Positions 30,269-39,362 of a stretch of 64,000 nucleotides of DNA are shown piece after piece (within the stretch, counting starts at the first letter, position 1; every line of letters starts with the position of its first letter). Source of the stretch: Streptomyces caniferus. GTDB taxonomy: Bacteria; Actinomycetota; Actinomycetes; Streptomycetales; Streptomycetaceae. The stretch is taken from NCBI RefSeq assembly GCF_009811555.1, contig NZ_BLIN01000002.1, forward strand, positions 1,497,070 to 1,561,069, given 5' to 3'. Under the pieces are notes generated by a model that did not search any database, was not told the DNA's origin, and saw nothing but the letters and a program-made list of their open reading frames with translations. Both the position numbers and the translations under genes were made by a program.

Positions 30269-31003
30269 TCAGGCCACCGCCTTCGCCGCACGGGCGCCGC
30301 GCCGCACACGGGCCCGCGCCCCCGTCCGCGCCCTCGTCCAGGGCGTCAGCAGCCGCTGCAGGCCCATGAGCAGCAGATCGGCAAGCAGTGCCAGCAGCAC
30401 GCACAGCACCGAGGCCGTCAGCACCTCCGCCTTGAAGAAGCCCTCCATACCGCTGGCTATGAGGTTGCCGAGTCCGCCGTAGCCGACGACGGAGCCGATG
30501 GTCGTCATCGCCACCGTCGAGACCGTGGCGATACGCAGTCCGGCCACCAGCGCGGGCAGCGCGAGCGGGAGTTCGACTTCGTAGAGCATGCGCGCCGGGC
30601 CGTACCCCATCCCCCGGGCGGCCTCCCGCACCTCGGCGGGCACCGCCTGCAGACCGGCGAGGATGTTGCGCACCAGGATCGTCAGCGAATACAGCACCAG
30701 GCCCGTCACGACCACGGCCGCCGAGACTCCGAAGACGGGTGTCAGCAGCGCGAACATCGCCAGCGAAGGGACCGTGTAGAGCACCGTCGTCAGCCCCAGG
30801 ACCGGTCCGGCGGCGCAACGCCACCGTCGGGCCACCAGCGCCAGCGGGAAGGCGATCAGCAGGCCGATCAGCACCGACACGGCCGTGATGCCGAGGTGCT
30901 GGACCGTCGCGTCCAGCAATTCCTGGCTGCGGGTGCGCAGATACTCACCGCAGATCCAGTCGTTTCTCTCCAGGCAGCCCGGCCCGGCGGCACCGCCGCT
31001 CAT
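30269..31003 (-). CDS. OpuC-type ABC transporter permease (first)
   Basis: 244 residues from ATG 31003. Membrane segments at about 35-58, 68-105, 115-135, 180-200 and 210-225; EAA loop EAARGMGYGPARMLYEVELPLALP. C-terminal tail strongly basic. First gene of the minus-strand permease-permease-binding protein operon; its promoter must lie in the 177-bp divergent region shared with the ATPase gene. Confidence 0.9.
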   Translation of the reverse strand: MSGGAAGPGCLERNDWICGEYLRTRSQELLDATVQHLGITAVSVLIGLLIAFPLALVARRWRCAAGPVLGLTTVLYTVPSLAMFALLTPVFGVSAAVVVTGLVLYSLTILVRNILAGLQAVPAEVREAARGMGYGPARMLYEVELPLALPALVAGLRIATVSTVAMTTIGSVVGYGGLGNLIASGMEGFFKAEVLTASVLCVLLALLADLLLMGLQRLLTPWTRARTGARARVRRGARAAKAVA

Positions 31004-31180
31004 GGCTCGTCACCTCCCCCGCCCCGTTCGCTCACCTTTTCGATGACCGTCTGCGACCCTAAACCCCGCCACTGACAATCGGACCGGTCCCGCAGCTCAT
31101 CGGCCCGCATCGCCATCCAGGCGCAACACCGCGTTCACGACCGCCCGTTCACAATGGGCCGTCCACACCTGGGGGAGAGC

Positions 31181-32524
31181 ATGATCCGCTTCGAGCACGT
31201 CACCAAGAGCTACCCCGACGGCACGACGGCCGTGGACGACCTCACCTTCGAGGTCGCCGAGGGCGAACTCGTCACGCTCGTCGGGCCGTCGGGCTGCGGC
31301 AAGACCACGACGATGAAGATGGTCAACCGGCTCATCGAGCCCACCAGCGGCCGCATCCTCCTCGACGGCGCGGACATATCGGCCCTCGACCCCGTCCAGC
31401 TGCGGCGCCGTATCGGCTATGTCATCCAGCAGGTCGGTCTGTTCCCCCACAAGACGGTCCTGGACAACACCGCCACCGTCCCGCACCTCCTCGGCCGGCC
31501 CCGCAAGCAGGCCAGGGCGCGCGCCGCCGAGCTCCTCGACCTGGTCGGCCTGGACCCGTCGACGTACGGGGACCGCTACCCCGACCAGCTCTCCGGCGGC
31601 CAGCGCCAGCGCGTCGGGGTGGCCCGCGCGCTCGCCGCCGACCCTCCCGTCCTGCTGATGGACGAGCCGTTCGGCGCGGTGGACCCGGTGGTGCGCGAGC
31701 ATCTCCAGAACGAGTTCCTGCGGCTGCAGTCCACGCTCCGCAAGACGGTCCTCTTCGTCACCCACGACATCGAGGAGGCGGTCCGGCTCGGCGACCGCAT
31801 CGCCGTCTACGGGGCGGGCCGCATCGAGCAGTTCGACACCCCCGCGACGGTACTGGGCGCCCCGGCGACGCCGTACGCCGCCGCGTTCGTCGGCGCGGAC
31901 CGGGGCCTGAAGAGACTCTCCGTCACGCCCGTCGAGCCCGGCGACCTCGAACAGCCCCCGGTCGTCCGCCTCGACGACCCGGCGGCCCGCGCCGCCGAGC
32001 GGCTCGCCGCCGACGGCGCCGCCTGGGCCGTCGTCCTGGACTCCGACGGATCGCTGTACGGCTGGGTCCCGGCCTCAGCACTCACGGGCGCCGCTAAGAC
32101 ACCGCGGACGGCAGGGACACCGCAGGCACCGGAAGCCCCGCAGGCCGCGGAAGCGTCACGAGCACCCTGGGCTGCGGAAGCCCCTCAGACACCCATCGGG
32201 ACCGCCGGCGAAGAGCGCGCCGCGCTCTCCCCCCAGGGCGCCACCGTCCGCGCCCACGCCCGCCCGATGGACGCCCACCTGCCGCTCGGCGCGCCGCTCA
32301 AGCAGGCGCTCAGCACGCTGCTGCAGCACGACGCGGGCTGGATCGCGGTCCAGGAGGGCGACCGCTACCTGGGCGTCCTCACCCCCGCCCGGCTGCACAC
32401 CGCCCTGCGCCGCTCCACTACGGCGGACGCCGCGAGGGTCCCGCGCGCGCAGGTGGCGCTCGATACGGTCCCGGACCCGGGCGGCAGGCCCGCCGGCGTC
32501 ACGGCCCCGGTAAGCGGCGCCTGA
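31181..32524 (+). CDS. OpuC-type ABC transporter ATP-binding protein with split CBS region
   Basis: 447 residues from ATG 31181, with GGGGGAG at 31171-31177; an ATG at 31154 lacks a site. Walker A GPSGCGKTT, signature LSGGQRQRVGVARAL, Walker B VLLMDEPFGAVD, switch VTHD. The C-terminal part holds two CBS-like halves (AAWAVVLDSDGSLYGWVP and AGWIAVQEGDRYLGVL) separated by ~75 residues of Ala/Pro/Glu repeats (PQAPEAPQAAEA). CBS domains in OpuA-type ATPases sense ionic strength; the long linker is unusual. Divergent from the permease genes. Confidence 0.92.
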   Translation: MIRFEHVTKSYPDGTTAVDDLTFEVAEGELVTLVGPSGCGKTTTMKMVNRLIEPTSGRILLDGADISALDPVQLRRRIGYVIQQVGLFPHKTVLDNTATVPHLLGRPRKQARARAAELLDLVGLDPSTYGDRYPDQLSGGQRQRVGVARALAADPPVLLMDEPFGAVDPVVREHLQNEFLRLQSTLRKTVLFVTHDIEEAVRLGDRIAVYGAGRIEQFDTPATVLGAPATPYAAAFVGADRGLKRLSVTPVEPGDLEQPPVVRLDDPAARAAERLAADGAAWAVVLDSDGSLYGWVPASALTGAAKTPRTAGTPQAPEAPQAAEASRAPWAAEAPQTPIGTAGEERAALSPQGATVRAHARPMDAHLPLGAPLKQALSTLLQHDAGWIAVQEGDRYLGVLTPARLHTALRRSTTADAARVPRAQVALDTVPDPGGRPAGVTAPVSGA

Positions 32525-32597
32525 CCCCGGAGGCCGCCCCGGCGCGGCGCGGGCCCGGACGGCGGCGCCCCGGCCCGCTCAGGGGCGCGGACCGGCC

Positions 32598-33089
32598 TCA
32601 CACCGTCGCGTCGGCCCCGCCGTTTCCGTTGCCGCCGTCCTCCGGCAGCTTGCACACCCGCTCCAGGAAGATCGCTGCGACGACCACCGCCGCCCCGGCG
32701 ACCACCGACAGACCGGCGTAGATCGTCTGGTCCCGGCGCGGTGCGACATCGAGGCCGGTGGTCAGCAAGAAGACGCCGACACCGCCGTACAGCCCCGCGG
32801 CCAGCGACGCCACCAGCGCACTCGCCTGGCCGAAGACCACCGCGCGGGCGGCCACCAGCGGATCGACGCCCCGGGCGTCCGGACGGCGCTCGCGCTGCGC
32901 GCGCAGCCGCGCCCTGAAGGAGAACGCGGTGGCGGCGAGCACCGCGGCGATCAGCGCCAGCACGACCGGCGCGGCCACCGGCACGCTGGGGAGGGTGCCG
33001 AGGGAGTCCCACAGCCGGGCGCCTCCCCAGGCCAGCACCCCGGCCGCCAGAAACAGCCCGACCAGCACCTTGATGTGTAGCTGCTTCAC
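32598..33089 (-). CDS. DUF3180 membrane protein
   Basis: 163 residues from GTG 33089 (GAGGGG upstream), preferred over an upstream start that adds a His/Gly/Arg-rich leader. Four hydrophobic segments (about 8-28, 38-60, 82-108, 120-145) with a basic cytoplasmic loop (RARLRAQRERRPDARG). Family function unknown. It follows folK at 123 bp, the usual actinobacterial position at the end of the folate cluster. Confidence 0.85.
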   Translation of the reverse strand: MKQLHIKVLVGLFLAAGVLAWGGARLWDSLGTLPSVPVAAPVVLALIAAVLAATAFSFRARLRAQRERRPDARGVDPLVAARAVVFGQASALVASLAAGLYGGVGVFLLTTGLDVAPRRDQTIYAGLSVVAGAAVVVAAIFLERVCKLPEDGGNGNGGADATV

Positions 33090-33212
33090 CGAGCGATCGC
33101 CCCTCGCGCCGTCCTGCCCATGCCTGCCGTGCCGACCTTTTCTGCCGTGATGGCCGCCTTGTCCGTCCCGTACGGATGCCTCCCGCGGGGAACCGACCCG
33201 CAACCCTAACGA

Positions 33213-33860
33213 CTACTCGGGCAGTCGCAGTTCCAGGTCCGAGCGCGGCGCCACCCCGTCGCGGCCGATCGAGGACAGCAGCGCGGCCACCGCACCGTGC
33301 CCCGGAACCTCGGCCTCCGGCTCGATGTCGTACCACGGCGCGAGCACGAACGCCCGCTCATGGGCCCTCGGGTGCGGCAGCGTCAGCCGCGGGTCGTCGG
33401 AGAGCACGTCCTGGTACGCGACGATGTCGACGTCGATCGTGCGCGGGCCCCACTGCTCGTCGCGGACCCGCTCGAAGGCCTCCTCGATGGCGTGCCCGCG
33501 CTCCAGGAGGGAGGCCGGCGGCAGCGTCGTCTTGATCAGCACCACGGCGTTGAAGTACGTCGGCTGCGAACCGGGGGCCACGCCCCACGGCTCGGTCTCG
33601 TAGACCGGGGAGACCGCCTTGACCCGCAGTCCGGGGGTGTCCTCCAGCGCGTCGACGGCACCCTGCAGCGTCTCCAGGCGGTTGCCGAGGTTGCTGCCGA
33701 GCGAGATCACGGCGCGTTTGGGGTTGGAGAGCGTCACATCGGCGGCGTCCACCTGCTCCACGACGGAGGCGGGCACCGGCTGTACGGTCGGGTCACCGGG
33801 CTGGGGGCGCCGCACCGCGGCTCCATCAGGGGTGGCGGTCGGCTGACGGGCGGAATTCAT
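33213..33860 (-). CDS. folK: 2-amino-4-hydroxy-6-hydroxymethyldihydropteridine diphosphokinase
   Basis: 215 residues. HPPK motifs: ISLGSNLGNR, SPVYETEPWG, FNAVVLI, and WGPRTIDVDIVAYQD, plus LPHPRAHERAFVL. It pyrophosphorylates hydroxymethyl-dihydropterin for dihydropteroate synthesis. About 45 N-terminal residues precede the domain and are probably disordered. Overlaps the folB stop by 4 bp. Confidence 0.96.
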   Translation of the reverse strand: MNSARQPTATPDGAAVRRPQPGDPTVQPVPASVVEQVDAADVTLSNPKRAVISLGSNLGNRLETLQGAVDALEDTPGLRVKAVSPVYETEPWGVAPGSQPTYFNAVVLIKTTLPPASLLERGHAIEEAFERVRDEQWGPRTIDVDIVAYQDVLSDDPRLTLPHPRAHERAFVLAPWYDIEPEAEVPGHGAVAALLSSIGRDGVAPRSDLELRLPE

Positions 33861-34216
33861 ACTCGGCTCCGAGTGATGGTGATGGTCACGTCATCGAAGG
33901 GGACGGTGATGGGCGCGTCCGGCTTGTGCACCACCACCTCCACTTCCTGCACGCCCTCGTGCTTGAGGCACTGGCCGGCGATGCGCTCCGCCAGGGTCTC
34001 GATGAGGTCGACGGGCTCGCCCTGGACGACGGCCACCACCTCCTCGGCCACAACGCCGTAGTGCACGGTCTTCGCGAGATCGTCGGAGGCCGCTGCCGGG
34101 CGGGTGTCCAGGCCGAGCACCAGGTCGACGATGAAGGTCTGGCCTTCCTCGCGCTCCCGGGGAAACACCCCGTGGTGGCCTCGGGCCTTCAGCCCACGCA
34201 GCGCGACACGATCCAC
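33857..34216 (-). CDS. folB: Dihydroneopterin aldolase
   Basis: 119 residues from GTG 34216, with GGGAG 8 nt upstream (GTG 34225 would be too close to it). Family motifs RVALRGLKARGHHGVFPRER, DDLAKTVHYG, LIETLAERIA and VEVVVHKPDAPI. It cleaves dihydroneopterin to the FolK substrate. Coupled to folK. Separated from folP by one gene and a hairpin, so folB-folK may have their own promoter in the 34217-34600 gap. Confidence 0.95.
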   Translation of the reverse strand: MDRVALRGLKARGHHGVFPREREEGQTFIVDLVLGLDTRPAAASDDLAKTVHYGVVAEEVVAVVQGEPVDLIETLAERIAGQCLKHEGVQEVEVVVHKPDAPITVPFDDVTITITRSRV

Positions 34217-34630
34217 GCGAATCACTCCCACTGGTCCACGGCGCCTACGGCGCCACTGTTCGTCGGATTCCGGGCAGCCGCCGGAGCGATCCGGCAACAC
34301 TGCCCCGCCGTCGAATCTACCTTCGAGGAACGACAGTCCTCGCCTACGGGGGCTATGGACAAGACCCCGTCCTCCTGCTAGAAGCCGCCCCTCGGCAGCG
34401 TCCGGCAAACCGGGAGATCGTCCGCGCGGCCTCTTACCCCCCTGCCCACGCCCCACCCCTACCCGTACCGCACTTGGCTCGAACGGGTGCGCCCTCGCCC
34501 GGATGGCTGACCCCCACCGCTGACGGCGCACCGCCAACGCCCCGGACGCAAGGGCGGGCGGCATGGCAAGGCTCACACCCCGCCCGCACCCGGACCGCCC
34601 CGCAGGGGCGCTACGCCCCTGGCAGCGGGC
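34217..34630. other. Gap between folB and the NTF2-like gene, with a hairpin
   Basis: 414 bp with no convincing gene or RNA. A short perfect hairpin (CAGGGGCG-CTA-CGCCCCTG, 34603-34621... arms 34603-34610 and 34614-34621) lies 9 bp after the NTF2-like stop and probably terminates or attenuates folP transcription before folB. Confidence 0.55.
34603..34621 (-). terminator. Hairpin after the folP / NTF2-like pair
   Basis: Perfect 8-bp GC-rich stem with a 3-nt loop, directly downstream of the minus-strand stop at 34631. No T-run follows, so it may be weak or act as an RNA end protector. Confidence 0.55.
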
Positions 34631-35125
34631 TCAGAGCGTGTCCTCGTCGCCCTCGCCGGCTCCCCCGGCCTCGTCGGCTCCGTCGTCCTCGTCGTCGTCG
34701 CGGTCCGCGAGCACCGGCGAGCCGTGGTGCGACCACACCCGCCAGCCGTCCTCCGTGCGCCGGAAGACGTTGGTCGCCACGACCAGCTGGCCGATCAGCG
34801 GCCCCACCGAGCCGTCGTCCTCCGCGGGCCCGCCGCTGAGGATGTTCTCCGTGCAGGTCACCAGCGCGGTGTCGCCGACGACGTCGATCTCCACATCCGT
34901 GAGGAAGAACTGGATGTACTCGGTGTTCGCCATGATCAGGGCGTACGAGCGCAGCACCTCGCCGCGCCCGCGCAGCACCGGCCACCCGGGGTGGACCACA
35001 CTCACCTGGCCGTCCAGCCACAGCTCGGACAGCGCCTCGTGATCGCCGCGCTCGATGGTCTCGTACAGGGTGGTGTTCGCCTGCTCGACCAGCTCGATGT
35101 CCGTCTGTGGGCCCAAGCCGCTCAC
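34631..35125 (-). CDS. NTF2-like (SnoaL_3 type) nuclear transport factor 2 family protein
   Basis: 164 residues from GTG 35125, whose GTGA overlaps the folP stop by 4 bp. The cone-shaped NTF2 fold is suggested by DIELVEQANTTLYETIERGDHEALSELW, VSVVHPGWPVLRG, DTALVTCTENI and GWRVWSHHGSPV. The tail is highly acidic (DDDEDDGADEAGG). Consistently tied to folP here, but its ligand or activity is unknown. Confidence 0.85.
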   Translation of the reverse strand: MSGLGPQTDIELVEQANTTLYETIERGDHEALSELWLDGQVSVVHPGWPVLRGRGEVLRSYALIMANTEYIQFFLTDVEIDVVGDTALVTCTENILSGGPAEDDGSVGPLIGQLVVATNVFRRTEDGWRVWSHHGSPVLADRDDDEDDGADEAGGAGEGDEDTL

Positions 35126-36039
35126 ACCGTTCCCGTCGTATCGCTCATCCGACCCGTACCGGCCGTACCGCCGCTGCCGGCCGCTGCCGCGCCCTCCACG
35201 GCACGGGCCACCCGTACCGCGTCCGCGCTCGCCCTGACCTCGTGCACCCGCACCGCCCAGGCCCCCTCTCGCGCCACGATCGCCGACACCGCCGCCGTCG
35301 CGGCGTCCCGTTCCCTGGCCGGCGGTGGGGCGGCTTGTCCGTCGCCTGCCAGCACCCTGCCCAGGAACCGTTTCCTCGATGCCGCCACCAGCAACGGACG
35401 GCCCAGCACCCGCAGCCGCGCGAGCCGGGCGACCAGCGCGAGATCGTGCTCCGCGTTCTTGGCGAAGCCCAGGCCGGGGTCGACGACGATCCGGTCCGGG
35501 TCGATCCCGCCGGCCACCGCGCGCTCCACGCTCCGCCCGAGTTCGTCGACGACCTCCGCGACCACGTCCCCGTAGACGGCGCGGTTGTTCATGTCGATGG
35601 ACTGGCCACGCCAGTGCATCACCACGAACGGCACATGGTGGGCGGCCACCACGGACACCATCGCCGGGTCGGCGGCGCCCCCGCTGACGTCGTTGACCAG
35701 GCATGCCCCGGCCTCCACGGCCTGTTCGGCGACCGAGGCGCGCATGGTGTCGACGGAGACCACGACACCGGCCGCGGCGAGCTCCCGGACGACCGGGACG
35801 ACCCGGCGCAGCTCCTCGGCCTCGTCCACCCGCGCCGCGCCCGGCCGGGTCGACTCGCCGCCCACGTCCACCATGTCGGCGCCCTGCGCCACCAGGTCCA
35901 GACCGTGTTTGACGGCGAGTTCGGTGTCGAACCAGTCGCCGCCGTCGGAGAACGAATCGGGCGTCACATTGACGACGCCCATCACCGCGCAGCGGTCCCA
36001 GTCCGGCAGTCCGGCCACCCGGCCACGCAAGGTACTCAT
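35122..36039 (-). CDS. folP: Dihydropteroate synthase
   Basis: 305 residues from ATG 36039. Both DHPS signatures are intact: MGVVNVTPDSFSDGG, MVDVGGESTRPGA; also LVNDVSGG, VVMHWRGQ, DPGLGFAKNAEHD and the pABA-site AASRKRFLG. It joins pterin-PP to p-aminobenzoate and is the sulfonamide target. The C-terminal ~35 residues are Gly/Ala-rich. First gene of the minus-strand folate run in this window. Confidence 0.97.
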   Translation of the reverse strand: MSTLRGRVAGLPDWDRCAVMGVVNVTPDSFSDGGDWFDTELAVKHGLDLVAQGADMVDVGGESTRPGAARVDEAEELRRVVPVVRELAAAGVVVSVDTMRASVAEQAVEAGACLVNDVSGGAADPAMVSVVAAHHVPFVVMHWRGQSIDMNNRAVYGDVVAEVVDELGRSVERAVAGGIDPDRIVVDPGLGFAKNAEHDLALVARLARLRVLGRPLLVAASRKRFLGRVLAGDGQAAPPPARERDAATAAVSAIVAREGAWAVRVHEVRASADAVRVARAVEGAAAAGSGGTAGTGRMSDTTGTV

Positions 36040-36164
36040 GGCACCAGCGTAGGCCGTGTGCCGACCGGCCGGATTGCGGCCGTCGGCTGCGGGGACCGCC
36101 CCGGCGCCGGCGCCTTTCCCGGGCGGGGCGACGGCCCCTCCGGGCGCCGCGGCCCGGCGGCCGC

Positions 36165-38012
36165 TCAGGCCGCCCGCTCGACCGCGTCCGCCACCCTGAC
36201 CGGCTCCGGCACATGCACGCACGGCCGCGGCTCGGCGGTCTTCCGCCGCCGCAGCACGCGCGGCAGGCTCAGCTCCAGATAGCCCTCGGCCTGCAGCGCC
36301 GCCAGGCCGATCCGCGGGATGTCACGGCTGTTGCGGAAGACCACGAAGCGGGGCTCCCAACGGGGCCGGAACTTGTCGTTGAACTTGTAGAGCGACTCGA
36401 TCTGGTACCAGCGGGACAGGAAGATCAGCATGGCCCGCCAGACCCGGATGACCGGCCCCGCGCCGAGCTTCTCGCCGCGCTCCAGGGAGGAGCGGAAGAC
36501 CGCGAAGTTCAGCGACACCTGCTTGATCTTGAGGTCCGGCGCCGCCTGCAGCGCGGCCACGATCAGCAGCTCGTTCATCCCGGGGTCGGCGCTGCGGTCG
36601 CGGCGCATCAGCTCCAGGGAGATCCCGTCGTCGCCCCACGGCACGAAGTGCTGCATGGCCTTCAGGTCCCCGTACGGGCCGGGCTCCTCGCCCTCGCCCG
36701 CGGGCAGATGAGCGGTGGCGATCACCGCGTCGCCGTCGGCCACCGCATCGATCCGGCCCAGCGCCATGGAGAAACCGCGCTCGGTGTCGGTGTCCCGCCA
36801 GGCGTTCGCGGCCTTCTGGATCTGCGCCAGCTCGGCCGGCTCCAGGTCGCGCACCCGCCGCACCCGGGTCTCGTAGCCGTTGCGCTCGATGCGCTTGACC
36901 ATCTGCCGTACGTTGCGCATCGCGCGGCCGCTGAGGGTGAAGTCGGCCACGTCCACGATCGCCTCGTCGCCGAGCTCCAGCGCGTCCATACCGGTCTCGC
37001 GGGTCCACACCTGGCCGCCGGTCTCGCTGCAGCCGGTGACCGCCGGGGTCCAGGAGTGCGCCTTGGCCTCTTCCATGAAGCGCTCGATGGCGCCCGGCCA
37101 GGCCTCGACGTCGCCTATCGGGTCGCCGCTGGCGAGCATCACCCCGGAGATCACGCGATAGCAGACCGCGGCCTTGCCGGTCGGCGAGAAGACCGCGCCC
37201 TTGTCGCGGCGCAGCGCGAAGTAGCCGAGCGAGTCGCGGGCGCCGTGCCGGGCGAGCAGTTCGCGCAGCTGCCGCTCGTCGTCGTCGGTCAGCCGGGCCG
37301 CCGGGTGCTCGGGGCGGAAGGCGAGGTAGGCGGTGGTGGCCACCGTCAGCAGGCCGAGCGCGCCGAGGGAGTAGCCGACGGTGTAGTCCACCTGGTGGGT
37401 GTAGCCGATCGGGCCCTCGAAGCCGAACAGGCCCCACAGGACGTGCCGGACGCGGTCCCATACGGAGGGCGAGCCGACGATCTTGTGGGGGTGGGAGCTG
37501 ACGACGACCATGCCGATGGCGAAGCTGGCGCCGCCGAGGACGACGAGGTTGGCCACCGCCTTCCAGCGGCTGCGCGGGTCGGGCAGCGCCGCGAACTCCT
37601 TGCGGTGCCATACCAGGAACGCCAGGAGGCCCAGCGAGAGCACCGCACCGAAAACGGAGTGACGGTAGACCAGCTGGGCGGCGGTCCCCACCGGGAGCAG
37701 CGCCACGGCCGCGCCCCAGGCCCGCCGCTTGCGCCGCTTGAGCCCATGGGCCAAAAGGAGCAGCAGGATGCCGACGACGATGGACGCGGCGGCGGCCAGG
37801 GGGCTCACTGCGCCGGGCAGCACCTCGGCGAGGGCGTGCACCCGGCTGTGCCGGAACCGCGGGAACACCCCCGCGGCCAGGTTCAACAGGCCGACGATCA
37901 CGCCGGCCGTGCCGACGCACCTCGGCACCGCTTCGGGCCGCGGGCCGCGGAGCCAGCGTGGCGTTCGCCACGCAACCTTCTCCGACTTTTCGCCATCTAG
38001 CCTGTCAGACAT
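36165..38012 (-). CDS. MprF/LysX-like membrane protein with phosphatidylglycerol lysyltransferase (DUF2156) domain
   Basis: 615 residues from ATG 38012 (GGGAAA upstream; GTG 38015 also possible). Six hydrophobic segments within residues 30-235 (for example PLAAAASIVVGILLLLLAHG), then the DUF2156 acyl-transfer fold: ARHGARDSLGYFALRRDKG, GDPIGDVEAWP, LSGRAMRNVRQMVKRIE, MNELLIVAAL. Family members transfer lysine from Lys-tRNA to membrane lipid, giving resistance to cationic peptides. No LysRS domain is fused, unlike mycobacterial LysX. Divergent from a membrane esterase 141 bp away. Confidence 0.88.
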   Translation of the reverse strand: MSDRLDGEKSEKVAWRTPRWLRGPRPEAVPRCVGTAGVIVGLLNLAAGVFPRFRHSRVHALAEVLPGAVSPLAAAASIVVGILLLLLAHGLKRRKRRAWGAAVALLPVGTAAQLVYRHSVFGAVLSLGLLAFLVWHRKEFAALPDPRSRWKAVANLVVLGGASFAIGMVVVSSHPHKIVGSPSVWDRVRHVLWGLFGFEGPIGYTHQVDYTVGYSLGALGLLTVATTAYLAFRPEHPAARLTDDDERQLRELLARHGARDSLGYFALRRDKGAVFSPTGKAAVCYRVISGVMLASGDPIGDVEAWPGAIERFMEEAKAHSWTPAVTGCSETGGQVWTRETGMDALELGDEAIVDVADFTLSGRAMRNVRQMVKRIERNGYETRVRRVRDLEPAELAQIQKAANAWRDTDTERGFSMALGRIDAVADGDAVIATAHLPAGEGEEPGPYGDLKAMQHFVPWGDDGISLELMRRDRSADPGMNELLIVAALQAAPDLKIKQVSLNFAVFRSSLERGEKLGAGPVIRVWRAMLIFLSRWYQIESLYKFNDKFRPRWEPRFVVFRNSRDIPRIGLAALQAEGYLELSLPRVLRRRKTAEPRPCVHVPEPVRVADAVERAA

Positions 38013-38153
38013 CACTTTCCCGTCGCCCCGGTCGAGAGAACGTGCGAGCCTTGTCGCAGCATCTGGACTTTTTGCGCCCTGTATGACGGCGTTTCAGGGC
38101 TCGGGGTTCCACTAGCGGTACGGATGGCCCGGCCGCCCGGAAGAAAGCACCAC

Positions 38154-39269
38154 ATGGGTCTCACCAGTAAGAAAGTGCTGCTTCTTGCCGTCCTCGTTGC
38201 GGTGGCACTGTTCGTCCTCACCGTTTGGCTCTGGCCCCGCCTCTCCAAGGGGAACTGGCGTGCCGTTCTCGGCCGGGTCGGACTCCTGGTGGCGACCCAG
38301 CTTTCCCTCTTCGCGGTGATCGGCCTCTACGCCAACAATTCCTTCGGCTTCTACGCCTCCTGGGCCGACCTCTTCGGCCAGGAGCAGGAACCGGGCGTGG
38401 TCACCAACTACCAGACCGGGCCGAACGGCACGAAGCTGCAGATGCTGGGCACCGAGCGGGTCAGCGTCCAGAACGGGTCGCGCCCGGCGGTCGGCGGCCG
38501 GATCGACAAGGTGGTGATCCGCGGCGAAAACTCCCAGATCGCCAGCCCCGCGTTCGTCTATCTGCCCCCGCAGTACTTCCAGAAGAAATACGCGAAGCGG
38601 CAATTCCCGGCGGCCCTGGTGCTCACCGGTTACCCCGGCACCGCCGAGGCCCTCTACAAAAAGCTGCATTTCCCGCAGACCCAGCACGAACTGCTCAAGA
38701 AGCACAAGATGCAGCCGACCGTCCTGGTGATGATGCGTCCGACCGTGGCACCGCCGCGCGACACCGAGTGCGTGGACATACCGAACGGCCCGCAGACCGA
38801 GACCTTCTTCACCAAGGACCTGCGCGCGGATATCGCCGGTCACTACCGAATAGGGCGCGAGGCCAGGAGCTGGGGTGTCATCGGCGACTCCACCGGCGGC
38901 TACTGCGCGCTGAAGATGGCCATGCGCCACCCCGACGCGTACTCCTCCGCCGTCGCCCTCTCCGGCGCCTACAAGGCCCCCCTCGACGCCACGACCGGTG
39001 ACCTCTTCGGCGGCAACCCGCAGCTGCAGCGCGAGAACAACCTGCTGTGGCGTCAGCGGCACCTGCCCGCCCCCGACGTGAACCTGCTGGTCACCAGCAG
39101 CAAGCAGGGCGAGGGCAATTACCACCAGACGCTGCGCTTCATCCAGCAGACGAAGTCCCCGAGCCGGATCTCGTCGATCATCCTCGACAGCGGCGGCCAC
39201 AACTTCAACACCTGGCGCCGCGAGATCCCGGCCGCCCTGGAATGGCTGGGCAACCACCTGAAAGCCTGA
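38154..39269 (+). CDS. Membrane-anchored α/β-hydrolase esterase
   Basis: 371 residues from ATG 38154; ten extra upstream codons are probably not translated. Two N-terminal hydrophobic segments (about 8-26 and 38-58) anchor it, then an extracytoplasmic esterase domain of the esterase D/antigen 85 superfamily: nucleophile elbow GDSTGGYCALKMA, a preceding LVMMRPTVAPPRDTEC, and the histidine in SGGHNFNTWRRE. Possible substrates are envelope lipids or glycans. Pairing with the lysyltransferase-domain gene suggests an envelope modification role, which is inference. Confidence 0.85.
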   Translation: MGLTSKKVLLLAVLVAVALFVLTVWLWPRLSKGNWRAVLGRVGLLVATQLSLFAVIGLYANNSFGFYASWADLFGQEQEPGVVTNYQTGPNGTKLQMLGTERVSVQNGSRPAVGGRIDKVVIRGENSQIASPAFVYLPPQYFQKKYAKRQFPAALVLTGYPGTAEALYKKLHFPQTQHELLKKHKMQPTVLVMMRPTVAPPRDTECVDIPNGPQTETFFTKDLRADIAGHYRIGREARSWGVIGDSTGGYCALKMAMRHPDAYSSAVALSGAYKAPLDATTGDLFGGNPQLQRENNLLWRQRHLPAPDVNLLVTSSKQGEGNYHQTLRFIQQTKSPSRISSIILDSGGHNFNTWRREIPAALEWLGNHLKA

Positions 39270-39362
39270 CGGGCGGGTGCCCGTCCCGTAACGGCCAGGC
39301 CCGCGGCCGGGTCCCTCGGCAGCGTCCGGGGGCCCGGCCGTCGGCGTGCCGGGCCGCGCGCC

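Noticed and set aside
29502..30824. Long form of the second OpuC permease starting at 30824
   Set aside because: Would overlap the first permease fully and adds non-homologous sequence; ATG 30266 follows the partner stop by two bases.
36213..38000. Long open frame antisense to the lysyltransferase-domain gene
   Set aside because: Amino-acid make-up typical of antisense frames in high-GC DNA, no start signals.
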